Positions 8,889 through 17,911 are shown, counted from the stretch's first letter. The stretch: 64,000 nt of DNA from an uncultured Bacteroides sp. (GCA_949288715.1 CASELH010000006.1:86081-150080), one strand, 5' to 3'. Notes: a model not told the origin generated them from the sequence alone. Made by a program: numbers and translations.

Positions 8889-11087
8889 TTATCGCTCCAC
8901 CTCCTCCAAGTAAAGCACGCGGCTTGCGTAGTCATTCTGCTTATGGTAATCCACCACGTGGTTATAAGGCAGCTCAAGTCCGTTGGCCATGAGGTAGGCG
9001 CCTGTATACACCTTGCCCTCACAGTCAAGAGGCTTGTTGTCTATGCGGTTCAACTCATGTACCCGGTAGCATTTGTCCGGATGAAGCCCTGCCATAGGTA
9101 CGCGAGGCAGGTGCTGATTGACAAAATGCTCGGTCTTCCACCAATAAAACACGGCTTTGTCCTTCTCCGGACTGACATACATCAGTGAGGCGGCACCCAG
9201 CTTGTCATAAGGCGAAAGGAGGCGATAGATGTCCCCTTGCTGCACCACCGGGCGTATCTGCTTGTACTCGCCAATGGCCTTGCGACACAAGTTTTTTTCC
9301 TCATCGGTCATGTTCTTAGGCTGAATCTCCATGCCAAGGCGCCCGCTCATGGCCACATCAATGCGGTATTTCAAGGGAATAGTGCGGAATGTCTGGTGAT
9401 TGGGCGCAGCGCTGATATGAGAAGCCATGGCTACAGCCGGAAAGAACAACGATGTTCCCCACTGCATATACACACGTTGCAAGGCATCGGTGTTGTCCGA
9501 CACCCAGAATTCATCAAACCAAGGCAGCACGCCATAGTTGGCACGGCCTCCTCCACTGGCACAAGCCTGGATGGTAAGGTCGGGATACTTGGCACGTATG
9601 CGCTTCATAACCTGCTCAAGCCCGCGGTGGTAATCTATGTAAAGATGACTTTGGCGGTCGGCAGGCAGATAGCCGGAGCCATGGCTGGGAATGGACATAT
9701 TGGCATCCCACTTCAGATATTCCAACCCGGGATAATTGCTCATAAGCGTGTCGACCAGATTGAACACAAAATCCTGCACCTCGGGATTCGAGAGGTCGAG
9801 CACCAGCTGCGTGCCTCCCCGCCCGGTGACGGGGTCGCGCTGCGGGGCATTCACTATCCAGTCGGGATGCTTTTCATACAGTTCGCTGGTGGTATTGGTC
9901 ATTTCGGGCTCAATCCAAAGGCCGAAACCTATGCCATGTTTCTTCGCATTGGCCAGCAAGCCGCTAATGCCATGAGGCAGCTTGCGGGTATCTACTACCC
10001 AGTCGCCAAGGCTCGATGTATCCTTGTTCCGCGGATATTTCGCGCCAAACCACCCGTCATCCATCACAAAGAGTTCGCCGCCCATTCCGGCAATGTCCTG
10101 CATCATCTGGTCCATACCTTCCTCCGTAATGTCGAAATATACGCCTTCCCAGCTGTTGAGTAGAATTTTACGCAGCTTTGTTCCATTGGCCAGTTTATAT
10201 TGGCGTGCCCAGCGGTGAAAATTCCGGCTGGCACCGCTCAGTCCCTCACTGCTGTAGGTCAAGGCCAATTCCGGCGTGCAGAAAGTCTCATTCCTCTCCA
10301 ACACATACTGAGAGTTTTCCTCATTGATGCCAGCGAAGAAGTTGTGATACTCCCCGTCGTGCGTGTCGATGCGCAGTTTGTAGTTGCCTGCATAGCACAA
10401 GGCAGCCCCAATGGTGCGGCCTGCATTCTCCTGCGGACGGCCGTCCAGCGAGAGCATCACTTCGGCATGGTCGGTATGCGAGTTGCGCACGCCGTCTTTG
10501 TTGTCTATCACCAGCATTCCCGGTTTCAGCGGCTCCTGCACAAGGTTGGCTTCATTGGCCCATGAGCCGTGTAGATGGCTCACCCATACATCACCCCGCC
10601 GCACAGGCAGGTAGGCCGATGCAAACTGGCGCAACGTGACGGGCTTTTTCCCGCTGTTTGTCAGTTCCGTCCAGCACTCAATAATGTCCACATCATGGTA
10701 AGCGCGATAGCACACGGCCACGCTGAAAGGGTAAACCGTGTCGCGCAGGCGAATAGCCACCTCTTGCGCTCCGTCTGAATCGGTAGTGGCAACGCGCTCC
10801 ACCTCCAGTTGCAGCGACATGTTGCCGTCGGCCTGGGTCACGGCAAGAGCCGCTTCTGCCGGACACGACGAGCCGTATTCCGGATAGGCATCGGCTATGG
10901 ACGTGCCTTCCAAAGCCTTCAGGTCTGTGTGGGTCAATTTGGTGCCGTAGTACACATAGCGCAGCCTGCCTCCTTCGGGCGCGGAAAGCACCAAAGACGT
11001 GTGGGGAGTACTAAGGTGGATAAGGTCTTGTGCCGACAGGCCTCCTGCCAGGAGTAGGCACAAAGCAAGAATCAAGTTCTTTTTCAT
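8889..11087 (-). CDS. Secreted alpha-galactosidase, GH36
   Basis: Removes terminal alpha-1,6-galactose from raffinose-type sugars or galactomannan side chains. A signal peptide (MKKNLILALCLLLAGGLSAQ) sends the 732-residue protein to the periplasm. The N-terminal beta-supersandwich is followed by the TIM barrel; the nucleophile Asp lies in LEYLKWDANMS (near residue 459) and the acid/base Asp in EFWVSDNTDALQR (near 530), as in clan GH-D. The motif CASGGGRANYG between them is typical of GH36. No SusC/D partners sit beside it. Its promoter box lies 44-51 bp upstream. Substrate is inferred from the family. Confidence 0.95.
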   Translation of the reverse strand: MKKNLILALCLLLAGGLSAQDLIHLSTPHTSLVLSAPEGGRLRYVYYGTKLTHTDLKALEGTSIADAYPEYGSSCPAEAALAVTQADGNMSLQLEVERVATTDSDGAQEVAIRLRDTVYPFSVAVCYRAYHDVDIIECWTELTNSGKKPVTLRQFASAYLPVRRGDVWVSHLHGSWANEANLVQEPLKPGMLVIDNKDGVRNSHTDHAEVMLSLDGRPQENAGRTIGAALCYAGNYKLRIDTHDGEYHNFFAGINEENSQYVLERNETFCTPELALTYSSEGLSGASRNFHRWARQYKLANGTKLRKILLNSWEGVYFDITEEGMDQMMQDIAGMGGELFVMDDGWFGAKYPRNKDTSSLGDWVVDTRKLPHGISGLLANAKKHGIGFGLWIEPEMTNTTSELYEKHPDWIVNAPQRDPVTGRGGTQLVLDLSNPEVQDFVFNLVDTLMSNYPGLEYLKWDANMSIPSHGSGYLPADRQSHLYIDYHRGLEQVMKRIRAKYPDLTIQACASGGGRANYGVLPWFDEFWVSDNTDALQRVYMQWGTSLFFPAVAMASHISAAPNHQTFRTIPLKYRIDVAMSGRLGMEIQPKNMTDEEKNLCRKAIGEYKQIRPVVQQGDIYRLLSPYDKLGAASLMYVSPEKDKAVFYWWKTEHFVNQHLPRVPMAGLHPDKCYRVHELNRIDNKPLDCEGKVYTGAYLMANGLELPYNHVVDYHKQNDYASRVLYLEEVER

Positions 11088-11130
11088 GGGTCAATTCATT
11101 TATTGGATGAAGCAATAAGATTTTCAACGG

Positions 11131-11138
11131 CAAAATTA
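11131..11138 (-). promoter_or_regulatory. Bacteroides -7 box (TAATTTTG) for the alpha-galactosidase
   Basis: Minus-strand TAnnTTTG match 44 bp before the ATG at 11087. Confidence 0.5.
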
Positions 11139-11185
11139 GCCCATTCCGGCGAAATAGTATGATACTGTGTTATCCAATAATGGTA

Positions 11186-11707
11186 TTATTCTGCACCGAC
11201 GGCCGGCTTTTTCACATGCACGGTGATGGAATCGCCATACATGCGCAACGCCTCCAACGTGCGGGCACGCCGACGGCGCCCCTTGCGGTCCCAGAACTCG
11301 CGGGTAAAAATAGCCATCAGACTGTAGCCCGAGGGAGAGGCGCCTCCCGCCACGCGGGGAATGGTCATGCCCTCGGGGCGGTCAATGTCTATCTTGCACT
11401 GGTAAACGGGGTCCCAGTTGTAGGGGGTGTTGGCCGAATAAGGGCGCAGAGTCATCTTGACCTTTGGCTTAGGCGAGGTATGAGGCAGTGTAGGGTCTGC
11501 CTCCATCCACGGGCGCGAAGCATCCATACGGGGCGTGCCCATAAACATCTGCTCCAACTCGCGCAAGGCATCGGGATTCAGACGCGGCTGTTCTTCCTGC
11601 CCGAGAATGCGTTGCAGGCGCACGGAGTCTTGCACACTCCACTGCTGTGCCCACAAGGGACAGGCAGCCGCGAGGAGCAACGTACAAAGAACGAACACAG
11701 GCTTCAT
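11186..11707 (-). CDS. Secreted protein of unknown function (possible DUF4858)
   Basis: A 173-residue protein with a clear signal peptide (MKPVFVLCTLLLAAACPLWA, cut before QQ). The mature part has a helical start (QDSVRLQRILGQEEQPRL), a Pro-rich middle and a basic C-terminal segment (DRKGRRRRARTLEALRMYG). It looks like the Bacteroides DUF4858 family, but I recall that family only loosely and do not claim it. It is the last gene of the sigma-factor operon (13905 down to 11186), 27 bp after the lipoprotein gene, so it may be part of the same envelope response. Confidence 0.72.
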   Translation of the reverse strand: MKPVFVLCTLLLAAACPLWAQQWSVQDSVRLQRILGQEEQPRLNPDALRELEQMFMGTPRMDASRPWMEADPTLPHTSPKPKVKMTLRPYSANTPYNWDPVYQCKIDIDRPEGMTIPRVAGGASPSGYSLMAIFTREFWDRKGRRRRARTLEALRMYGDSITVHVKKPAVGAE

Positions 11708-11734
11708 ACACCAATCATCAAGCGGACAGGCACA

Positions 11735-12283
11735 TCACCACCACATGTAGCCGCTGCCGCAAAGCGGTTCATCATAACAAGGGTCTATGGTCCACATGGT
11801 GCGGGGCAACTGGCGCATCTGCCACCAGTTGCGGTAGCGTTGCACGGCATCCAGCACCTCCTCGTCCGTCAAGAAGTAGATGCCTTCATAGTCTTCGGCA
11901 TCCACATGCACCATCTTGCAACCCATCGAAGCATGGTGCCCCAAGCGAAGGGATTCTACTGTCCAGAGGATACACTCCCCGAGGCGAAGCTTTCCGCCGG
12001 CCGAATAAGAGACAGGAGCCAAGGGGAAAGAGGGGATTTCCGACAAGTCGTCGGCATACGACAAGAGGGCTTCAATGTCCTTCATCGTAAACTTGGGAAG
12101 CCCCTGCATCTGCCCGTCGGCCGGCCAGGCCAGCTCGCCCGACTTGAGCTGATGGACAAAGACATCGACATCGGGATGGTTATAATCGAACGTCTCATGC
12201 GTGCAAGCGTCAAAGGCAAAAGCAAGAAGAATTGCCAGCGCGACAAAAGCACTGCGCAAGGTATATAGTAATGAAGTTTTCAT
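11735..12283 (-). CDS. DUF4943-like lipoprotein in the sigma-factor operon
   Basis: A 182-residue predicted lipoprotein: a hydrophobic leader ends at FDA-Cys27, an unusual lipobox. The start at 12283 follows the leader; ATG 12292 is three codons upstream and equally possible. The mature part (KFTMKDIEALLSYADDLSEIP, then LRLGECILWTVESLRLG and AEDYEGIYFLTDEEVLDAVQRYRNWW) resembles DUF4943 proteins, which accompany ECF sigma and anti-sigma genes in Bacteroides. Function unknown. It follows the anti-sigma/barrel gene by 19 bp and precedes the 11186-11707 gene by 27 bp, so all four probably form one transcript. Confidence 0.75.
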   Translation of the reverse strand: MKTSLLYTLRSAFVALAILLAFAFDACTHETFDYNHPDVDVFVHQLKSGELAWPADGQMQGLPKFTMKDIEALLSYADDLSEIPSFPLAPVSYSAGGKLRLGECILWTVESLRLGHHASMGCKMVHVDAEDYEGIYFLTDEEVLDAVQRYRNWWQMRQLPRTMWTIDPCYDEPLCGSGYMWW

Positions 12284-12302
12284 AGGAATCATATTAATCA
12301 GA

Positions 12303-13352
12303 TTAGAAAAGCATGCGCATGCCGCACAACAGTTGCAGATTGGTAGGCCGCTCGCTATGCAGCGTCTCTGTCTCCGAAGCGGTGGCAAACCGGTGGGTCA
12401 CCGCAGGCTCGGCAAAGAGTGCCAGACGCCGGTTCAGCTTATAGCGCACACCCACGCCCGCCATTACCGACAAGCCTACCGGCTCGGCACGGAAGCTGTT
12501 GTCAGCCGCTCCGGCCACCATCTTTTCGGCCATTCCTCCTGCCATGGCATAGAAATCCACCTTATCATTCTCCGCCAGCAACACATTGGCACGCACCGGG
12601 ATACCTATAGTATGGAGCACCCGCTCCCCACCCAGCCGGGTGTATTGCAAGCCTGCTTCCAGCGACCAGCGCTTGCCCAAGCGGCGCTCTACCCCCACAG
12701 TGGTCACAAGCGGTGCGGCATACTGTCCTTTGGGCAAAGCCGTGCCTATGCCTGCCTTCAACGCCCAGTTGCTTGGGGCGGCTTCTGCCGGCAAGCGGGA
12801 TGGGGTTTCCGCCGGTGCCTCTTCCTTCGAGGCTTGGGCTGCGGACTGCCGGCCATGCGAAGCTTGCCGATAGTTGCTTGCCGACTGCGGATGGCGCACA
12901 TACCCGTTCTCTGTAATCGTAATGGAAAAGCGGACGGAAACCTGACCCTCTTCAGCCTCCGCCCCCCCTGCGGCAGCCGGCGCAGAAGCCCGGTAGGCCA
13001 CCGGCTGCCCCGGCGCTACGGGAGGCGCGGCTACCGGCGAAGGAAAAGACTCTGCCACTTGGTCACCCCGCACCTCGGGCACAGGCACTATGGAAGCCAC
13101 CGGGGCGATGGCCTCCTGCACATCGGGCCGTTGGGACAAATACCAGAAAGCCGCCGAGGCCCCGCCCAGCACCAAGGCTATGCTGGCCGCAGCAGCCACA
13201 CGCGGAAGCCACCGCCTTCGTAAAGGCACGGCACGCCCCTCGGCCTTAGCCAGGTCGGCCTGCAACGACTGCCAAAAGCCGTCGCGCACGTCCATCTCCG
13301 CATCGGCCAGGTGCCGGCGATAAAGGCGGGTTATGTCATCTTCTGTTTTCAT
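12303..13352 (-). CDS. Anti-sigma-like inner-membrane protein with C-terminal beta-barrel domain
   Basis: A 349-residue protein in three parts. Residues 1-50 (MKTEDDITRLYRRHLADAEM and on) are charged, helical and cytoplasmic. One membrane helix follows at about 52-75 (RVAAAASIALVLGGASAAFW). A Pro/Ala/Glu-rich linker of about 100 residues leads to a C-terminal region (about 190-349) of alternating beta strands ending in MRMLF, like small outer-membrane barrels (WALKAGIGTALPKGQ, WSLEAGLQYTRLGGE, GLSVMAGVGVRYKLNRR). Its start overlaps the end of the ECF sigma gene by 17 bp, so it is very likely the cognate regulator. No zinc-type HxxxCxxC anti-sigma motif is visible; anti-sigma function is inferred from position and layout. 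Confidence 0.8.
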   Translation of the reverse strand: MKTEDDITRLYRRHLADAEMDVRDGFWQSLQADLAKAEGRAVPLRRRWLPRVAAAASIALVLGGASAAFWYLSQRPDVQEAIAPVASIVPVPEVRGDQVAESFPSPVAAPPVAPGQPVAYRASAPAAAGGAEAEEGQVSVRFSITITENGYVRHPQSASNYRQASHGRQSAAQASKEEAPAETPSRLPAEAAPSNWALKAGIGTALPKGQYAAPLVTTVGVERRLGKRWSLEAGLQYTRLGGERVLHTIGIPVRANVLLAENDKVDFYAMAGGMAEKMVAGAADNSFRAEPVGLSVMAGVGVRYKLNRRLALFAEPAVTHRFATASETETLHSERPTNLQLLCGMRMLF

Positions 13353-13905
13353 GCTCGATATATTCTTTGATTCTCTTTGCCAATAACAACTTTGCACGGT
13401 GCAGTTGCGAGGTAGACGTATGCTCCTTGATGCCCAGCAACGAGGCAATCTCCTGGTGCGACTTTTCCTCGAACACGTAGAGGTTGAACACCGTCCGGCA
13501 ACCTGTGGGCAACCCGGCCAGCAACTCCATCAGCACCTCTTGCGAGAGGCTGTCGGCCTCGCTGCCTGCCACCGGCTCCTCGTCGGCACAGTCGGGCAGT
13601 TGCTCTTCGTACACCACCAGGCGGGCAAAGCGTTCGCGCTGCCTCAGGAAGTCGATGGACTGGGTCATCATGACCCGCGTCAGCCACGACTTCAAGGAGC
13701 ACTCACCCCTGTAGGTGAAGTGCGTGAACGCCTTGATAAACCCATCGTGCAACACGTCGTGGGCAGCCTCCACATCGCCCGTGTAGCGGTAGCACACGGC
13801 CAACATCTGCTTGGCATAACGGACATACAACTCCTTGCGGGCAGCATTATTCCCCGCCCGGCAACCTTCTACAAGTTCTGTCTCATTGTCCAACGTCAGT
13901 GTCAT
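13336..13905 (-). CDS. ECF-type RNA polymerase sigma factor
   Basis: A 189-residue sigma-70 family protein with only regions 2 and 4. Region 2 spans about 20-90 (LYVRYAKQMLAVCYRYTGDV through SLKSWLTRVMMTQSIDFLR) and region 4 about 120-175 (LPTGCRTVFNLYVFEEKSHQ, then EIASLLGIKEHTSTSQLHRA). It redirects RNA polymerase to a regulon probably including its own operon. It overlaps the downstream anti-sigma/barrel gene by 17 bp. It is not paired with a SusC/FecR set, so it differs from the glycan-responsive sigma systems of Bacteroides. No standard TAnnTTTG box is seen before it; a palindrome CGGGCACATGCCCG lies at about 13944-13957. Confidence 0.92.
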   Translation of the reverse strand: MTLTLDNETELVEGCRAGNNAARKELYVRYAKQMLAVCYRYTGDVEAAHDVLHDGFIKAFTHFTYRGECSLKSWLTRVMMTQSIDFLRQRERFARLVVYEEQLPDCADEEPVAGSEADSLSQEVLMELLAGLPTGCRTVFNLYVFEEKSHQEIASLLGIKEHTSTSQLHRAKLLLAKRIKEYIEHENRR

Positions 13906-13958
13906 CTTGTGGACGCCTTCACGCGCCGTTTACTTAAAAGACGGGCACATGCCCGAAA

Positions 13959-14004
13959 GACTGCCTCTATTTCTCTTAAAAGAAGTTAAGAGGCAATCTT
14001 TTCA
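13959..14004 (-). terminator. Hairpin downstream of nadC
   Basis: Inverted repeat GATTGCCTCT / AGAGGCAGTC read on the minus strand, about 30 bp after the nadC stop; one G-T pair, T-rich loop, weak T-tract. Confidence 0.4.
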
Positions 14005-14031
14005 CAAAGAATATATCACGGTAAAGGAAAT

Positions 14032-14880
14032 TCAGCACGCCTTGAAGCTCATGTCCAAGCCTTTGACCGAATGGGTCAACGCGCCTACCGAAATGAAGTC
14101 CACGCCGCACTCGGCATAGTCGCGCAAGGTGTCAAAAGTGATGCCTCCGGACGACTCAGTTTCATAGCGTCCGCCTACCATCTCTACCGCCTTGCGGGTC
14201 AGCTCGGGGGTGAAGTTGTCAAACATAATGCGGTCCACCCCGCCCAAGTCGAGCACCTGCTGCAGCTCGTCGAGGTTGCGCACCTCAATCTCAATCTTCA
14301 GGTCCTTGCCCTTCTCGCGGCAATACTCCTTGGCGCGCGTGATGGCCTTGTCTATGCCTCCGGCAAAGTCCACGTGGTTGTCCTTCAGCAGAATCATGTC
14401 GAACAGGCCGATGCGGTGGTTCACTCCCCCGCCTATTTTCACCGCCATCTTCTCGAGTATGCGCATGCCAGGCGTCGTCTTGCGCGTGTCCAGCACGCGG
14501 GTGTGGGTGCCCTTCAGCTGCTCGGCATAGCGGTGCGTCATGGTGGCAATGCCGCTCATGCGCTGCATGATGTTCAGCATCAGCCTCTCCGTCTGCAGCA
14601 GCGACTGCACCTTGCCCTCTACCACCATGGGCACATCGCCCGGCTTCACCTCGGTGCCGTCGTTCATAAACACTTCCACCTTCATGGTGGGGTCGAAACG
14701 ACGGAATACTTCTTTGGCCACCTCAATGCCGGCCAAGATGCCCGCCTCCTTAATCAGCAACTTCGACTTGCCCATGGCTGTGGGGGGTATGCACGACAGC
14801 GTGGTATGGTCGCCATCGCCTATGTCTTCTGCGAAAGCCAGGTCTATCAGCCTGTCTATCAGTTCTTGTTCCTTAGTCAT
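14032..14880 (-). CDS. nadC: Nicotinate-nucleotide pyrophosphorylase (quinolinate phosphoribosyltransferase)
   Basis: Converts quinolinate and PRPP to nicotinate mononucleotide, CO2 and pyrophosphate in de novo NAD synthesis. The 282-residue protein shows the family blocks in order: EDIGDGDHTT at the N-terminus, LMLNIMQRMSGIATMTHRY, the substrate-binding RVLDTRKTTPGMRILEKMAV with KIGGGVNHRIGLFDMILLKDNH, then EIEVRNLDEL and the C-terminal SSGGITFDTLRDYAECGVDF. The ATG overlaps the end of the upstream DUF4783 gene by 8 bp, so the two are translationally coupled. nadA and nadB are not in the window. Confidence 0.97.
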   Translation of the reverse strand: MTKEQELIDRLIDLAFAEDIGDGDHTTLSCIPPTAMGKSKLLIKEAGILAGIEVAKEVFRRFDPTMKVEVFMNDGTEVKPGDVPMVVEGKVQSLLQTERLMLNIMQRMSGIATMTHRYAEQLKGTHTRVLDTRKTTPGMRILEKMAVKIGGGVNHRIGLFDMILLKDNHVDFAGGIDKAITRAKEYCREKGKDLKIEIEVRNLDELQQVLDLGGVDRIMFDNFTPELTRKAVEMVGGRYETESSGGITFDTLRDYAECGVDFISVGALTHSVKGLDMSFKAC

Positions 14881-15271
14881 TGTTTTTATTGATTCTTATC
14901 TGGTGAATAAAATAATTGCCTTTCTCTTTCTTCAGAAAGCAATGCACGCGGTAGCTGCCCTGCTCCGTGCGGAGGGTGCCTACCACGAAGCCCGACTCGT
15001 CCCGCCGCCCCTCGTGGTTCAGGTCGAAGCCCCGCACCTTGTGCAGCCGGAAGAAGCCGGCCAAAGCCTCCTCTCCTGCCCGCTTGCCGGAGCCGGCGTT
15101 TTTGTCCTCGATGACGATGCTTACCTTGTCGTCCAACAACGCGTTCAGTTCCACGGAGTTTCCCTTACGGAAAGCCTCCACGATGCCTTTCGCCGCATCC
15201 TGCCCGTGAGCCACGGATACCGTCAGCAGGAACGCTGCAATAAATAAGACTATTCGCCGTGTCATCTGCAT
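14873..15271 (-). CDS. DUF4783 secreted protein
   Basis: A small periplasmic protein of about 132 residues, signal peptide MTRRIVLFIAAFLLTVSVA cut near AHG-Q. The mature part (GIVEAFRKGNSVELNALLDD, then FFRLHKVRGFDLNHEGRRDE and YRVHCFLKKEKGNYFIHQIR) has the cystatin/NTF2-like pattern of DUF4783, a Bacteroidales family that commonly sits next to nadC. Starts at 15271 and 15265 are both possible; the promoter box at 15289-15296 excludes an earlier ATG at 15301. It overlaps nadC by 8 bp. Function unknown. Confidence 0.85.
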   Translation of the reverse strand: MQMTRRIVLFIAAFLLTVSVAHGQDAAKGIVEAFRKGNSVELNALLDDKVSIVIEDKNAGSGKRAGEEALAGFFRLHKVRGFDLNHEGRRDESGFVVGTLRTEQGSYRVHCFLKKEKGNYFIHQIRINKNND

Positions 15272-15288
15272 AAATGTTAATCTTCGGG

Positions 15289-15296
15289 CAAAGTTA
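15289..15296 (-). promoter_or_regulatory. Bacteroides -7 box (TAACTTTG) for the DUF4783-nadC operon
   Basis: Minus-strand TAnnTTTG match 18 bp before the ATG at 15271. Confidence 0.6.
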
Positions 15297-15610
15297 AACA
15301 TTTATTATGAATCCGCAAGAACAGGACAGCAGAAATCGCCTCGCTGGCTCCGGAGACTGACATTTTGACACCGCTGCAATCTGCCAAATGAACGCCTTGC
15401 GGGACGCATCAGGCTCGCTCCCTGTTCGCTTCTATAGCGACGGAAAAAGAACGAACATGGTACGAACTTGGTACGACTTTGGTACGAAGAAGAACCGGAC
15501 GGAATTTGGACAAAATCCAGGCGAAAAACGGGCAAAAAACGGCTTTGATACGGACAGGAAGGAATGACAAAATGACAGGAATCTGAAAGCCGGGAAACAA
15601 CTGCTGCGTC
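15297..15610. other. Gene-free stretch between DUF4783 and DUF5686 genes
   Basis: No coding sequence is supported here. Its main content is the 11-bp-periodic repeat at 15414-15490. The rest is unique sequence in which I see no promoter, tRNA or terminator with confidence. Confidence 0.6.
15414..15490 (+). repeat. Dispersed repeat: CTATAGCG anchor plus 11-bp tandem units (copy 1)
   Basis: An anchor TTCGCTTCTATAGCGACGGA is followed by three 11-bp units, GGTACGAACTT, GGTACGACTTT and GGTACGAAGAA. A near-identical copy lies in reverse orientation at 43099-43172, and one with the same anchor but a different 11-bp unit at 51514-51607. No ORF. Confidence 0.8.
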
Positions 15611-17872
15611 TTAGCGGTTGAAGAGCTCGAAGGTGAACTTGCAGCCTACCTCCTTGTACTTCCAGTTGGCAAAGCTGGCGAAGACACCGAAATCGAAGAC
15701 GTGGGTGCCGATGCCGTAGCCCACCTCGATGTAAGGCTTCAGGTGGGGCACCACGAGGGCATTGGCATAGAGGCGTTCGTTCAGCACGTAGCGGGTGTAC
15801 TTCATGAGGTGGCGCATCAGCAGGAAGGGGGCTTCGTAGGTGACGTGCCCGCGCAGGTAGCGGTCGGACGAGTTGTACCACCTCCGGTCCAGCAGCTGGA
15901 ACATGCCGCCGGCCTCGTCGTTCCATCCCACGGGCAGGTTGTGGCGGGTAAAGTAGGCAAAGTCCACGAAGTAAGTATTTTTCTGGTTGGTAAACATGCC
16001 GCCGCCCACGCGCATGAACAGGGTACGCATAGGCCCGAGAGCCAGCTGGTGGTGCACGTCAAGCTCCACACGCTCGTAGGTGCCCGAATTGCGCAGCACG
16101 CCTTCGATGCCCCGCTCCCACTCGACGGAGAAGGTGGGGTAGCGCGAATGCATGTTTACCTTGCGGTCACCGTTCATATAATAATATTGACCGGGGGTGT
16201 ACGACAGCCGCACGCGGGGGGCAAAACTGGTATAGACGTGGCTTAGGCGGCTCAGTATGTCCATGTCAATGCCCGGATGCGGGGGAGTAGTGGCCGTAGC
16301 CTGCGCAGATGCCGAACCGCCGGAGGGGCTGATGACGGGGTAATTTATCTGAAAGTTGGAGCGCTCTACTTCCGTGCGCCGGTGCAGGGTGAGGCCCACG
16401 TCGAGCGTCAGGCCGTTTACAATCTCCCACGTGTGGTAGAACTTGAAGTACAGGTCGCGAAAGTAATCCAAATGTATTTGGTCGAAGTTGAACAGGCTGT
16501 CGGGCATGGACTTCAGGTCGTCCAGCACGTCGCTGCTGTAGATACGGTTGCCGTTGCCCACATCCACATGCACGGCGGCACGCTTGCGGGGCCAGTAGTC
16601 GAAGTCGGCACGCACGCGCCAGTAAAACTCTTTACGAGAAAAATTGTAACCTATCTGCGGCCTGACGCGCAACAGGCGGTCGCCCGCAAAGAGGCGGTTG
16701 TACTTGAATTCCTGTTTGTACGAGAAACCGTTGCTGCCGCTATAGCTCAGCAGGAAGGGGTTGATGAGGGGCGAGCAGCGCACACTGCCTATCTGTGCCA
16801 GGTCAACGGTGTAGCGGCTGGTGAGCACATCGCCTACCTGCCCCCAAAACTCTAAATGTTTACTGCGTTTCCGTGGCGGATTACGCAGGGTATCGCTACG
16901 CAGAAAGTAGTCGCGATACAGTCCCTGCTCGTGCTCCGTAAGTGGCAACGGGCGGATGGAGTTGAAGTAAGCCGTGTCGCGGCGGTAGGCATTGGTGTCG
17001 CAACGCAAGGTATAGTAGTCCGTCAGGTCGTATTGCTCCTTGCCCTGGCGCGGGGGCAAGTCAAACTGGTGCGGAATGATTTCGCCATAGTCCAGCACGG
17101 CCGTATAGTCGCCGTCAATGACATTGCCCAGGAAGCGGAACGTGCCGTCCAGGTGGCAGCTGACGGGCAAGAACTCGTCGGCGGCGCCTACTTCGCCCAT
17201 GCGCACCAGGTTGTTGAAGCGCACCAGGCTGGACTGCCCTGCAAAGCGCACCTCGCGCACGCTCCACACGTCGTTGCTCACCACAAGGTATCCCCCCACC
17301 AGCTGGAAACTCTTGCTCTTGGGGATGAAGCGGATGCGGTACTGCAAGCGTCCGTCGCGGCTCTGCATCACCGAGTCGATGCGGTAGGTGTAATATTTCT
17401 TGGCATCCGAAGCCAGGGGCGAGATGAATTTGTCGTAAAACAGCGTGGGGGCATAGACGTTGACGTAGAAGTATTCGGGCAGGCGCTCGTCCATGCCCCA
17501 AAACTCACGCACGGTGCCCACGCTGGCCTTCACCTTCTGGTCGTAGAGGTTGGGGGCAGTGAAGTGCAGGTCGCTGTACGACTCCACCATGTACTCCCTC
17601 ACGCCCTTGCGCAAGCGGAACATGGAGGGCACAAAGCGCAGGATGTGATTCTTCTTCCGGATGTCCACATAGCCCTTGATGTACAGGCTGGCCTTATAGC
17701 TGTCCACCGCCTTGGCATACATGGGGGCAAAGAAGATGACTTGCTGCATGATGCTGTCCGCCGAGCGCGTGGCGGCATCGGGAGCCACCGGATGCGGACG
17801 GGGAGGCGGCACTGCCCCCGCCGTGCAGAGCAACGCCCACAACATCGCCATTATGACAGCCAATCGTTTCAC
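15611..17872 (-). CDS. DUF5686-family outer-membrane protein
   Basis: A 753-residue envelope protein with signal peptide MKRLAVIMAMLWALLCTAGA. The first half is periplasmic (IMQQVIFFAPMYAKAVDSYKASLYIKGYVD, given here only as its start and end words, and LVVSNDVWSVREVRFAG), the second half (about 370-753) is rich in alternating aromatic and polar strands ending in a barrel-like FTFELF near the C-terminus. This matches DUF5686, large Bacteroidetes barrels often preceded by a carboxypeptidase-regulatory-like domain; that N-terminal domain is not evident here, so this looks like a shorter member. Function unknown. It is divergent from the GDP-fucose synthase gene, with both promoter boxes between them. 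Confidence 0.8.
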   Translation of the reverse strand: MKRLAVIMAMLWALLCTAGAVPPPRPHPVAPDAATRSADSIMQQVIFFAPMYAKAVDSYKASLYIKGYVDIRKKNHILRFVPSMFRLRKGVREYMVESYSDLHFTAPNLYDQKVKASVGTVREFWGMDERLPEYFYVNVYAPTLFYDKFISPLASDAKKYYTYRIDSVMQSRDGRLQYRIRFIPKSKSFQLVGGYLVVSNDVWSVREVRFAGQSSLVRFNNLVRMGEVGAADEFLPVSCHLDGTFRFLGNVIDGDYTAVLDYGEIIPHQFDLPPRQGKEQYDLTDYYTLRCDTNAYRRDTAYFNSIRPLPLTEHEQGLYRDYFLRSDTLRNPPRKRSKHLEFWGQVGDVLTSRYTVDLAQIGSVRCSPLINPFLLSYSGSNGFSYKQEFKYNRLFAGDRLLRVRPQIGYNFSRKEFYWRVRADFDYWPRKRAAVHVDVGNGNRIYSSDVLDDLKSMPDSLFNFDQIHLDYFRDLYFKFYHTWEIVNGLTLDVGLTLHRRTEVERSNFQINYPVISPSGGSASAQATATTPPHPGIDMDILSRLSHVYTSFAPRVRLSYTPGQYYYMNGDRKVNMHSRYPTFSVEWERGIEGVLRNSGTYERVELDVHHQLALGPMRTLFMRVGGGMFTNQKNTYFVDFAYFTRHNLPVGWNDEAGGMFQLLDRRWYNSSDRYLRGHVTYEAPFLLMRHLMKYTRYVLNERLYANALVVPHLKPYIEVGYGIGTHVFDFGVFASFANWKYKEVGCKFTFELFNR

Positions 17873-17903
17873 ATTTCTTCCTTCTTTCTTGTTGAGTCGG
17901 GGG

Positions 17904-17911
17904 CAAATATA
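17904..17911 (-). promoter_or_regulatory. Bacteroides -7 box (TATATTTG) for the DUF5686 gene
   Basis: Minus-strand TAnnTTTG match 32 bp before the ATG at 17872. Confidence 0.6.
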
